DNA from: Scenedesmus sp. ARA3
Lineage: Eukaryota > Chlorophyta > Chlorophyceae > Sphaeropleales > Scenedesmaceae
Direction: 5' to 3'
NCBI GenBank assembly: GCA_004335835.1
Contig: RWJK01001924.1
Span: 56,828 to 88,657, forward strand
Length of the DNA stretch: 31,830 nt
The position numbers and the translations under genes were made by a program. The notes below the pieces were generated by a model that saw nothing but the letters and a program-made list of their open reading frames with translations, ran no database searches and was not told the origin of the DNA. Positions 1 to 10,870 of the stretch are shown here, in pieces (within the stretch, counting starts at the first letter, position 1; every line of letters begins with the position of its first letter).

Positions 1-58
1 ACCGTGCTTGGTGCAGAACAGTATGATGTACCGTGCTTGGTGCAGAACAGTATGATGT
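1..58. repeat. 29-bp tandem repeat, two copies
   Basis: A 29-base unit beginning accgtgcttggtgcagaaca is repeated exactly at 1-29 and 30-58, and a third copy breaks off after accgt. The array may extend beyond the left edge of the window. No coding function is visible. Confidence 0.9.
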
Positions 59-2011
59 ACCGTAGTGAGTGATGTGTGCCAGGCATAACTTGTGCTGTGT
101 GCTGTCAGCACTTCTATCATGTGTAGCTGCGCCGCATGCTGAAGGGTGGCTGTGTAGTTAGCACTTGTGTTTGGGCCCCCATGGCTGTGGCAGCCTCAAT
201 CGGCATGGACACTTTGTCCAACGTGTGACTGCCGCCTGTTTTTGGCTTCACAACCGGCAACGTGTGTAAAATGACGAATTCTAGACAAAGCCAGGATCCC
301 GAAGGACGCTAGTCATGCACAGCTGCGTGTGACTATCATGTGGCATCTATGATGTGAATAATTCAACAATGCAAGTTGGAGACCGCCGGGATCTTCCGCC
401 GAGATAGGCTATCATAGCCAGGAAAGTTTCCTGCAAATCAGCTAGAGTTCTGAGAGTTCTGCCAGGCGGAATGTACTGTCTTTCCTGCCAGGAAGTGGCG
501 GCCACTCTTTTATACTTACTTTGCGATAGGTTGTCATTGACAGCAGCACGTCTGGGCAGCTTGCATGACCTTTATTCCAGCACGTGGGCACGCTGACCAG
601 ACCATGCCGAATGGCTAGGGAGCTTATCACTGAGAGGCACTAGTGCAACACTGTCAGGGACCAGCAGATTCAATCTTACTTTTGGAAAGTAACTGAGGTC
701 AGCAGGTTGCTGCTGTGTTTGCTATGACATGGCCATGCTGCACTGTATAGCGTAGCGTGCCAATGGTCCAATCTTACATAGCGGCATGGTCAAAGCCGCT
801 GGAAGCCAAGCCTGCCGGGCAGGGGCTGACAGCGGTTGCAATTGCCGCTAGTCCAACATGCCATGTGTTGGACTCGACACTTTGCGAGGCAGAGGCAGAG
901 TGTCTTGTATTACATATATACCACTGAGGTAGCAGTCACGCAGCAACCCAAGTAGTACTTGGACGCTACTAGCGACGCTACTAGTAGTAGCTGTGTGACA
1001 ATTTGCGGTGGTGGTGCGAGCAGCCAGCACTGCCCTTCCACCTGGCGCCACAGCTGCATGCATGGGTCGTTGATAACATCATCATCACGCTACCAGTCAA
1101 GCATACCCACGTGGCTGCAAGTGTTTCTGCAAGTGCAAGGAGGCCTACACAATTGTTTGCAAATAGTAGAAAAACCTCACCCAAAGGCAAGCTGAGCGTC
1201 AGTCCTGCTTCACTGGCCCGGCGCAGCAGGCAGCCTACTGGCCAAACTGCTGACGGCACTGGAAGCGCAACCATCCACAACTCCAATGATTATCATTTGT
1301 TTGAATAGGCTGCTCACTTGCAAGTGCAAGCCGCGCCTACATGTCAATTGTGCAGGACACACACACCATGGACCTTCATGCATCTGTCTAAGCCAACCAG
1401 TTGCCGGCTGATCATATCAAAGGACGTAAGCATGTCGAAAGCATGCATGGTTGCCCCAGCCGTCAACTCAAAACCCCGGAAGTAGGACAAGTCAAAGATG
1501 ATGTTTGTGCGTGCTGTGAGGTCAACCGCGTGTCTCAGCTGAGCCCCAGACAAGTGGGGCCCTGCAGCGCAACCTCCAAAATGCACGCATGCATCGGTGT
1601 CATGTATGCTGTGGCAAAAGCCGACACCCCTGTGCTGCCTGCAGCCTGCGCCCACTTTTTCAAGTAAAAGGTGGAGAGTTGTGTGGTGCTTGGCAACGTC
1701 GCCTGCAAACCACAACTGCAGTAGGTTCCAGGGAGGCACGGGTGGTGCACCCCACACTGCGCTAGTCAAAAGCTGTCGACTATACTACAGGGTACAACTA
1801 CACAAAGACTAATCAATCATGCTCAATGCAACAAAACAAGCTCCACACACAATGCACACTACACAAAACAACAGTGTTTGCAACAGCCTACCCCTCCTCC
1901 AACACACTTGGCACCCCCCAGCTGGTGTCATTTGTGGCGCAGCTGAAGCACCAGGCGCGATGGCAGCATGTGTCTGCGCTGCAGCTGCTGCAGCACTGCT
2001 TGGCATCTGCA
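59..2011. other. Intergenic region, no recognisable gene
   Basis: About 2 kb with only short overlapping reading frames on both strands and no recognisable domain. The right part should contain the 3' untranslated region of the minus-strand Cys-rich gene that ends at 2012. The green-algal polyadenylation motif TGTAA, read on the minus strand, occurs at 914-910 and 778-774. That is over 1 kb from the stop, so neither site is assigned with confidence. A 141-residue frame on the minus strand at 1344-1769 has a non-ATG start and resembles nothing I know. Confidence 0.6.
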
Positions 2012-5000
2012 TCACAGCTTGCACTTCTTCTTGTAATCATCAGCACTGGCTAGCTTGCTCGACTGCAGGCACTTCACGCAGCCGCCGCCGCTGCCGCTGC
2101 TGCTGCTGCCGCCCGCCATGCTGCAGGACAGGCACCAGCTCTTGGCAGCCACAGGGGTGGCCGGGCTGGTGTTGCAGGCCACGCATCGCGCAGTGTCGCC
2201 GGATGCGGTGAAGCATGACGCGCAGCTGCCCAGTGGGGCGAAGCCTGCGTCTTCAGGCGCTACCAGCTTGGAGGCCGTCACGCAGCCGTAGCACTGCTTG
2301 CGCGCTGCATCCCACGCTGCCGCGCTGCCCGGCACCTCCAGTGTGCTGCAGTCCGCGCAGTCAGGCCCGTTGTTGGGGTTGGCATAGCACGCCATGCACG
2401 CCGCAAACGCTGCGTCGCTGCTGGTGGCTCGGCTGCAGTCAGCGCAACTGGCGCTGCCGGCTTTGCTGGATACACAGCTGTAGCAGCGACGCGTCTGTGC
2501 CTCACTGAGATCGCCCGAACTGCACAAGCTGCAGTGCTGCCTGTTGTCCTGCGCAGTCGACTTGTTGGTCACGCACGCCAGGCACGCCTTCTGCGCTGCC
2601 GGGCTGCTGCTCTGCGCGAAGCACACGCCGCAGCCGCCAGGCGTGTCGCTGTGTGCTGCTGCGGCCGTCTTGCTGCACGCGTAGCACTGCTGCTGCGCGT
2701 CTGCCCCGGGCAGCTGGCTGCAGCTGTCGCAGTCGGCCCTGCTGCTGGGTGTGCCGTAGCATCTGATGCAACTGCTGTACGCTGCCGGGGCGCCACTCTG
2801 GCAGCTGGCGCATGGATTGTCAAAGTCGGGCTTGTAACAATCCAAGTAGGTTGTGGTGCGGCACAGGTGCTTGGGGTAGAAGCTGGCCAGGCAGCTGTAG
2901 CACTTGCTGGGGTCTGGCGTGACGGCACAGGTGAGGCAGGTGCCTGTAAAGCGCTTGCCGCGCGCCTGCACGCAGCCGATGCAGCCGTCCATGGCCGCCA
3001 GCTTGACGCGCGTGGCTGCAGTGGGGTGCGCCACACACGAGCTGCACGACTGGTCGTCCAGCACACACGCCACACACCTGGCAGGTAAAACAACAGAGAG
3101 AAGACAACAGCAGTGTGGGCGTATATCAGGGCAACTCAGCATCAAGACATGTAGGTGCAGCCTGGCTGCACAGCTACGTTGCGATGTTAGGAGTCACCAA
3201 TCGTAGCAGTCAGTAGTGCATGGCCGAACTTTGCTGTGCGGCAGCTGCCGGCAACGTCACAGCGTGTGGCCAGTGCAGCCTGCTTCAACAAGCTGCCAAG
3301 ACCGTTGCGAAGACCGCCTGCAACAACAAGCTGCAAATACCATACTGGAAGCTGCAAAGACCGCCTGCATTAACAAGCTGCAAAGACCATACGCAAAGCT
3401 GCAAACACCGCCTGCATTAACAAGCTGCAAAGACCATACTCACTTCTGCTGCAGGGCGCTGCCGGGCGCCTGCGCGCAGGTCACGCACTGGTCCAGCACG
3501 CGCGCCCCCTGCGAGCCAGGCGGCACCACACTGGCAGCCACCAGAGCAGCGCCAGGGCTGTCGTCCTGTGCGCGCTTGTCCCGCATGCAGCTCAGGCACA
3601 GTGCAGGCGCAGGCGTGGCGGCACATGCCGCGCATGCACTGGCGCTGAGCCCTGCGCACTGGCTGGGTAGGGCGCTGGTGAGCCATGCAGACAGCCAGCC
3701 GTCAGCTGCAGCAGCAGCAGAAGCACCAACAGCACCAGGCAGAGCAAGCTTAAGGTGTGATGGAAGTCGGCATGGTGCGGGCATGCCGATGCAGCTGCTG
3801 TGCATGTTGCTCCTGGTACAGTTGCCATCAGCAGGTGTTTACACTGCCATCAGCGAGCACTGCCATTGGTTTGATATGCCGCATCACGCCTAGCTCCCGT
3901 GCGCTTCATGCCTGCAGCTGCTCAGCGCACACCTTCCGCAGCTGAAGATGCCTTGGCCTGCTGCCGCCCCGCCAGCAGGCTGCATGTGCCGAAGGCCCAC
4001 TTGCTGCTGTCGCCAGGGTGGCAGCCCTGCGAGGGTGTGCTGTCTATGGCCAGGAAAGGGCCAAAGCCCAGCAGCGGCAGCGCCAGCCAGCTGCTGGCAT
4101 CGCTGCTGCGCTCGCCGCGCTTGTTGGGCCCGGCGCTGGCTGGCTTGGCTGCAGTGCGCATGCGGCAGGCAGGTCTCAGCATGCTGAGCAGTTGTAGAAC
4201 AGCACTTAGCTCCACTGCTTACATGTATATTGCAAGATCTCTGTCAACAGCAGGCACATGTCCTATGCCCCCATCCCAAATGTGTGGCGTTCAGTTCATT
4301 CAATATGCACAGGCCAGCCAGAGCATGAGATGTGGCGGTGACAGAGAGCAGCTACAAGTTCAATGAACCCAGGCGACACTAAAGGCACAGCTACCCTACT
4401 GCAGTCAGTCACCTACCCTGGGGGTACTTTGCAGCATACGCCTTGCAGCCGCTGCCACATCCAGCCTGTTTGTTGCAGAAGCGGTACGCCGTGCATCCTG
4501 CATCCAGCAGCAACACTTTGATCGTCAGCACCAAGACACTGCTGCTGGCTGTGAGTTCGCGTTGTACCTGTTGTTGCTCGACCACCCAATGCTTGAACAG
4601 TGCAGCGCTGTGTAACTGGGACGAATACATGCAAGGCATGTGCACATGGTTGTTGACTGAGATCAAAATCAAGACGGTGGTCCTCGCGTTGCTGGCACGC
4701 ACCTGGCAGCACTGCACAGCGCTGCTGGCACTCTGCTGCGGTCGCTATTCCGAAGGGCGGGTCAGCCGGGTGCTTCTGCCACAGCGACCCAACATCCAGC
4801 ACCAGCACGCTGCCTTCTGCTTTTGCAGCAGTACCATTTGTGAACTGCAGCTTGTATGCCTGACCTGCAGCCAATGAAAGGACAGAAACGAGATCTGAGA
4901 GTCAGTTCCCATCACCGCTTGTTCTACGTCAGTGCTGCGGCTGCTTTGGGTTTGGACCAGCAACGGCCACAGGTCAGCAAGCGGTGACACTACTCTACCT

Positions 5001-5073
5001 GCCTGCCTGGCTCACCTGAAACGGCCAGTACCCAGGTTAATAGCAGACACGCCTTACATACATCTCTTTGCAT
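2012..5073 (-). CDS. Secreted Cys-rich protein with apple/PAN-like module and CxxC repeats
   Basis: Six exons on the minus strand: 5073-5016, 4864-4703, 4497-4417, 4148-3933, 3705-3444 and 3077-2012, giving 614 aa. All introns are GT-AG and the phases join cleanly. The ATG at 5073 opens a signal-peptide-like segment (MQRDVCKACLLLTWVLAVSG). Residues about 20-100 resemble an apple/PAN module: exons 2 and 3 join to give CQQRCAVLPGCTAYRFCNKQ, followed by more Cys. Residues about 185-614 hold roughly 50 Cys in about a dozen units of C-x2-C, a spacer of 6-22 residues, C-x2-C. The protein ends KKKCKL, with no membrane anchor. Exons 2, 3 and 4 are symmetric phase 1-1 modules (162, 81 and 216 nt). I infer an extracellular or cell-wall protein; disulfide bonding or metal binding are both possible. 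The exact function is unknown. The protein call is firm, the family name is not. Confidence 0.82.
3312..3440. repeat. 47-bp minisatellite in intron 5 of the Cys-rich gene
   Basis: About 2.7 copies of a 47-base unit begin at 3312, 3359 and 3406. The core reads (g/c)accgcctgca..aacaagctgcaaa on the plus strand. The last copy runs up to and overlaps the 5' splice site at 3443-3438 of the minus-strand gene, so the donor-proximal sequence is part of the repeated unit. Confidence 0.85.
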
Positions 5074-6263
5074 GTGTGCGGTGCCTTCTAGGCTCGGCTG
5101 CACGCTGTTCCCGTGAGTCGGACTCCTCTCGCTGGACTTCACCGAGCTGGTGAGAGGTGGAGATGGCCCTAGGAGGTACCACGTCGACCCCAATCGACTA
5201 GTATTACAAGCAAAGCAAGGCGTGTCTCCTGTCAGTGTTGCCAGCTGTGAACATCCATGACCTCTGACACACGAGACGATCACACCAGCGGCAAGGTTAT
5301 GGATGCCTGATTCATCACCATTGATACAACTCGTTTAGGCGTTTGATCACGATTGTGGGATGAACCAGGGAAAGGATGAACTCCACGATATGCCATTGGT
5401 CCGGGCAACACGAGAGCAGGCCACTTTCAGACCTTGCACGTAATGGCAACTCTCATAGGACAATTCCATCAACTAGCAGAGGAATTGCTGAGCTTGGCCC
5501 TGTCGGTGTCATAGTTCCGGCCATTCAGCTTCAGCTGCTGTCACCCAGGGCAGCCTGCAACTCCCAGAGCAGGCTGGCCTACAAATGTCACATTCTCGTA
5601 ATGAAACGATAGCAGACATGAATCCCAACAGTAGCTATGGGTGCTATGGGTTCTAGCCCTAGCAGGTGTTGTCGCCAGTGCCTGGGCTAGGCGCCAATGG
5701 CTGTGACAGCATGCCTGTCAGGCTGGCAACCAAGCAGTTGCTTACCACAGCAACGTCTGGCGGCAGGCGCTGAAGACAACCATGAAGGTTAGCAACGGGT
5801 ACCTGTGTCTAAAACATGCATCATTGACTCACAATGCAGAGCACCTGCCAGGTGCAGTACTAGTGCGCTGGCAGTTGTCGTCATCACGGGTGACATCACA
5901 CTGGCTGGCCGCGGTGCTTTCAAGCTAATTGCAGCAGTATGCATCAGAGCACCTTCCAGGGACCGTGTGCGCATGTACAGTGTTGTACACCCACACCAGC
6001 AGCTGAAGCGTCATCATTGGCGGTCCTTGAAGCCAGTCATTGAGTCACTGGTGCCAGTGGCGCTGCTGCGTCGAGAGTGTCAAACAGCCATGTGCAGAGG
6101 TGTGCGCACACTGCCTTGTCAGCAGCAGGTACAAGGGCTTTGTTCCAGCAGCTGTCCTGGGCAGAAACACAGAGGCGCGGGGGGCAGGTCCATCTGCGGC
6201 ACCGTTGGCCATGCAGGACTTGCAAATTTGTTGTCATAGCGCATCCTGTAGTGCCAAGGAAGC

Positions 6264-6264
<1 letters not shown>

Positions 6265-6315
<51 letters not shown>
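6265..6315. repeat. (CAG)17 microsatellite
   Basis: An uninterrupted run of 17 CAG triplets on the plus strand in the intergenic region. No credible gene surrounds it. Confidence 0.95.
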
Positions 6316-6317
<2 letters not shown>

Positions 6318-7034
6318 CAGGCCAAGCTGGCAGCAGCAGGCAGCAGGTAAGGCTTTCTGACACCAGTGCAGGCCAGCAGATGAGACCGAAACCACTGCAA
6401 CTGCAAATCACCAGCTCTCGCCAGCGGGCGGCACTACTAGCACATGCCTGCGGCCTGGCAAGCCACTGGCAGCACAGCAACATGACTTTAATGAGTCAAC
6501 TGACAGTGGACTGGCTGAAGCACTGCACACCCACAGCAGAAGGCTGCCATACCAGACCCTGCTGCATGATGCTGCAAATGCTGCGGCCTGCTAGAACACA
6601 GCCACCTTCACTGCTGCAGCAGCTGCTGCTGGGCAAACCAGTGCAGGCCTCGCCTTTGCGGTAGCTGCTGAAGTTCCAGGCCAGGCAGAAACGGTATGCT
6701 TCGGTGTGCTGCAGGGGAGCCTACAATGCTGGGATTGCTGACCGTGCCAGCCTCTGTATGATAAGTATGCTACTTGGGCTTGGCAGTGCCGTGGCAGCAT
6801 TTGCTTCAACCTTGGCCTTGCCAGCTGCCAGCATGCAGTCACCAGGTCCCCCACCTGCAGCCAGGGTTCAGCTCAGTCAGCCCAGTTCAGCAGCTTCGAT
6901 AAGCAGCGGGTGGGTCGGGCAGGTCTGCTGGCTCAGCAGGAGGTGGTTGAAGTAGCTGTCAGGCCAGGGAGGCAGACCAAGACCTTCAACAACACCAGCG
7001 ATGACGACTACCTGCCTGTGACAGCGCTGCGACT

Positions 7035-7152
7035 GCAGCAGCGGCGGCAGCAGCGGCAGCGGCAGCAAGAGCAGCAGCAGCAACAACAGCAGCAGCGGCA
7101 AGTTGGCATACTATGCCTGATGAGACTGCTGCAGTCTCATCAGCGGCACAAA

Positions 7153-7184
<32 letters not shown>

Positions 7185-7192
7185 ACAGCAGG
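7035..7192. repeat. Interrupted CAG/CAA-rich repeat cluster
   Basis: Two CAG/CAA/CGG-rich tracts, about 7035-7098 and 7154-7192, are separated by a non-repetitive 55-base stretch. The stretch contains the inverted repeat gagactgctgcagtctc at about 7121-7138. In one plus-strand frame the tracts read as polyGln, but no start or domain supports a gene. Confidence 0.7.
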
Positions 7193-7662
7193 CTCAGCGT
7201 GACCGTCACTGGCAGCCCAGGTGCATTGACATGTGTTGTGTACAAGGTGATCAACAGGCTGTCAGGCTAGTAGAGATAAGGGTGCTGTGTTTCACCCATG
7301 TAAGTGTCTGTAATCAAGGTTCATGACCCTCTCTCATCTGCATGCAGCAGTGCCAGTTCCTTGCAAGTTGGTCAAGTGACCTGCTGCTCTGTGTCCACTA
7401 TGAAGGTGCTGACACCTCCGCGCTTGCGTGGCAATCACATTTGCCTCAACGCTACTCCCAGAGATGATCTGGCCAAGCAGAAGGCTCGTAGTGCTGCGAG
7501 GTTGGTGCCGCTGTGGCGCCACCTGGTGGCAGCAAGCGGCAGCAGTAACAGCATCTGGGTCACGCTGACTCCTATAACGTCTCAGGGCAAAGCTGCAGGA
7601 GTTCAGGCTGCAGAGTGATGCCAATGCAGCCTAGGTGACAAAACAGTCACAGCCTGCATGCG

Positions 7663-7735
7663 GCATGCCTGCTAACTTCCTGCCTTAAGCACGCCTGGTG
7701 CCCAACTCCCTGCCTTCAGCATGCCTGGTAACGAA
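7663..7735. repeat. Degenerate 26-30-bp tandem repeat
   Basis: Three imperfect units begin gcatgcct (7663), gcacgcct (7689) and gcatgcct (7719). The first two each end in a ctgcctt(a/c)a-type sequence. The array lies about 400 bp upstream of the transporter start codon. Confidence 0.65.
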
Positions 7736-8144
7736 CAAATGCTCTCAGAATGCTGCAAAATGTCGACAGTAGTTGAAATTTGCACGTGGTTGGCATGCAC
7801 GCTAATACCACGGGGCTATTACTCACCCAGAAAAAAATGAGTGTCATTTGAAGTGTTGTTCCGTGCGCCTTCTGGCACTAGCAGATACACACATGCACCG
7901 GTTTGCATTGTTCACGTTCTGTTTGTTGGTTGGGGCACCAGGGGATCAGCAAAATACAAGCGGCAAATATCTTTCGTGTCGAAACGCTCTCAGGTACTCA
8001 TTGTTGCTTGTATGTCTCTCTTGTGTGATGCATTATGTTCTTAAGCTAATCTAGTTAAAATCGAGGCGTGCTGTCCTGCTGTGCGCTGATCTCTGTTTCG
8101 GGCCCCTGCTTGCTGCGACAGGCAGGACTGCGCACCGCAGCAGC

Positions 8145-10774
8145 ATGGCGACCCAGTTCAGCTCGTTTCGACAGTACTACGTAAAAGCCAAGGTGGGTAG
8201 CAGCCAAGAAACGTCGTGCGACGACAGCTGTTGCCAGCTCAGCTCAGCCCTGAGGGTTTCTGCTGCAGCGCTGCTGCACACATGATGTGTGTACATGTGA
8301 CTGCACAGTGATGCTGGTGCTCACCGCAAGACCAAACTCAGTTGATTTGCTGGGAATGCTGAACAGCAACACCAGCAGCAGAACAGTCGTATCCTTGCTG
8401 CAGCTGCTGGCCGCTCTGACAGCTGTGCTCAGCACATGGCAGCTGTGTTACACCAGCTTGTATATGTCTGCTGCTGAACGCCAAACTTGTAGTCCCTCAA
8501 TGTTAACTTTACAGCAGAAGCTCTGGCTTCTGAACTCAAAGGCACCTGTTGCAGGCATGCTGCATGTTGCAGTCATTGTGGCAGTAGTGCTGTACCGTAA
8601 GCACATGTACTGCTGCTGCCTGCAGGATGGCTTGGAGGTCAAAACCAAAGACAAAGAGATGCGGCGTGTGCTCAGCCTGTTCCAGCTGTCAGCGTTTGGC
8701 ATCTCTGCCATTGTTGGAGGAGGCATCTTTGTGGTCACAGGCGTGCAGGCAAAGCTCAACGCTGGGTGAGCAACCCCTGCTGAGCAAGCACCACCACTGC
8801 ACGGACGCTTGCCTGCCTCTTCACAAGCTGCAGTTTTCTACTGCAAGCATTTCAAAACACACTGTCTGGTGCTATCTGTATGTAGATGTGCTGCCTTGGA
8901 ACACAATGGCTGGTGCACATTTATTTTATACCTTTGCTGCTGCTGCTGCTGCTGCTGTCGCTGCTGGCGACATGCGGCATGCACAGTCCTGCAGCTTCCT
9001 GCAATAACTACTACTAGTTCTCCTGCTGTTGCTGTGCTGAGCGGTGAGCGCTGTGGTCATGGTGTGTGACGCTGCTCTGCATCATGCCCCGTCATACACC
9101 CCTCTGCAGGCCCGCCATCATGGTCGCCTACCTCATCAGTGGCCTCATCGCCACGCTGACCGCGCTGTGCTACGCTGAGTGAGTGGCCAACCTCTTATTA
9201 TATGCAACACAGGACACGAGTCATGTGTGGTCGGTGCACTGTTTCAGATGTGAAATGGTGCACTTGCGGCTATGGATTCGACGGCTCGCAGGGCTTCGGC
9301 TGAGCTGCTGATAACGCCAGACAGTGCATTGCAACCAACCTGGCCACTTTGCTGGCATGCCATTGCCTGGCGCCCGCCAAGCAACTGCCGGCTGCTTCCT
9401 GCACATACGTCACTGCTGCGTGCAGGTTTGCGAGCGAGGTGGTAATCACTGGTGGCGCCTTCGCCTACGCAACGCTGATGTATGGCAAGGTGAGGGCACT
9501 GCTTCAGCAGCCGGTGCTGTTGTCAGGCTCAGGCTCATGAATAGCACATTGCAGTGCGGTGCAGTCTGTATGATACCAGTGTCACCCAGTATGGTTGCAG
9601 GGTTCCCCTGATAGCCGTTGTTGAGACACAAACTTCTTAACGACGCACGGCAAGGTGCATATGTGTCCTTGCATCACCAGCCAGTGCATCAATGTGCGAG
9701 CAGCTGATTGGGATGCATGGCTCAAGTCACTTGACGACAGTGCTTCACCAATGTGTTGCTGGCATGTACTCGCCTGCTTGTCTTCCTGCTTGCCTTCCTC
9801 TGCCTCACTGTGCTTGCATGTGTCTTATGCCGCAGTTGATCGGCTGGATGGTTGGCGCCAACACCATGCTGGAGTACCTTCTGGCAGCGAGCACAGTGGT
9901 GAAGGGCTTTGCCAGCTACTTCACAACCCTGATTGGTGCGTGCATGCACTGCGTCGCACTACATACTGCAATAGCACACACACAGCATGCCGTGGTCACC
10001 TGCTGTTATATCTGTGCAGCATCCAACAAAGCAGCTGCTGATGTGCTTTTAGCGCTGTCACGACCACCAGGCTGTGCCATGTCGAGAGTAGCTGTTGTGT
10101 TTGGTAGCTGTCCATATCAATGCAGCGTTGGGACGCCAGGCAGCAGAAAACTGCCCTGTCTCTCGTAAGCTTGTAAGTATGGCAGTGCTGCAACAGGGGA
10201 TGCTGTAGTTACAGCCTTAGTTGGCAAAGCTTCTGTGCAATCACACTGTAATGCGAGGTGCTGCGGTTGTTGTCAGTCAAGCGGACTGCATGCTGTTGAG
10301 TCTTCCTTTGTGGCCGCGGGAGTTCCCATTTTGATGTGTTCTGCCCCTGCTGCTCCCCTTTGCAGGCCAACCGTCAGGATCCCTGCAGTTTTGCGTGCAC
10401 GACTGTGGCAATAGCGCTGCAGCAATCATCATCGACCCCATCGCCCTTGCTGCTGTCGTCATTCTGACCACCATCCTGGTGCTGGGTGTGAAGGAGTCCT
10501 TCTGGTTCAACGCCTTCACAGTGCTGGTGTCACTGATCGCAATCCTCCTGTGCATCTTCCTGGGTAAGCCTGCACCACCACACTAGCAGCAGAGGCTTTG
10601 TATTTATGCGGCACAGTGTTGCATGCATGTGTCAGGCGCGCTGGTGCTTGCGCAGCTGCTGCCATTGCTGCGCTCTGTGCTGCTTGCGCATCTGCCTGCT
10701 TGCAGTGAACCCTCAAAGGTTTTAGCTGCAATTGTTGTTGTTCGACGTAGTTTGCTATACTCTTCATTCTTGTC

Positions 10775-10870
<96 letters not shown>

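Larger units (their letters stand above)
5074..8144. other. Intergenic region between divergent genes
   Basis: This 3-kb gap separates the start codons of the minus-strand Cys-rich gene (5073) and the plus-strand transporter (8145), so it should hold both promoters. I see no recognisable protein. Reading frames around 6077-6664 and 6910-7326 are dominated by CAG-encoded Gln or Ser runs and look like repeat artefacts. No clear TATA box or conserved element could be assigned. Confidence 0.6.

Noticed and set aside
1344..1769. A 141-residue minus-strand frame
   Set aside because: Non-ATG start, no recognisable domain, and overlapping frames of similar length on the other strand; not enough to call a gene.
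2215..3107. Several long open frames on the plus strand and in other minus frames opposite the Cys-rich exon
   Set aside because: They overlap the in-frame CxxC exon and have Arg/Ala/His-rich or Cys-shadow composition. They are products of GC-rich codons read in the wrong frame.
3312..3440. CRISPR-like direct repeats
   Set aside because: The units are contiguous with no unique spacers, and the context is a eukaryotic intron.
6040..6664. Plus-strand frames with polyGln or polySer and a minus frame with polyLeu/polyAla
   Set aside because: All are generated by the (CAG)17 tract; the flanking residues show no domain and no splice structure joins them to a gene.
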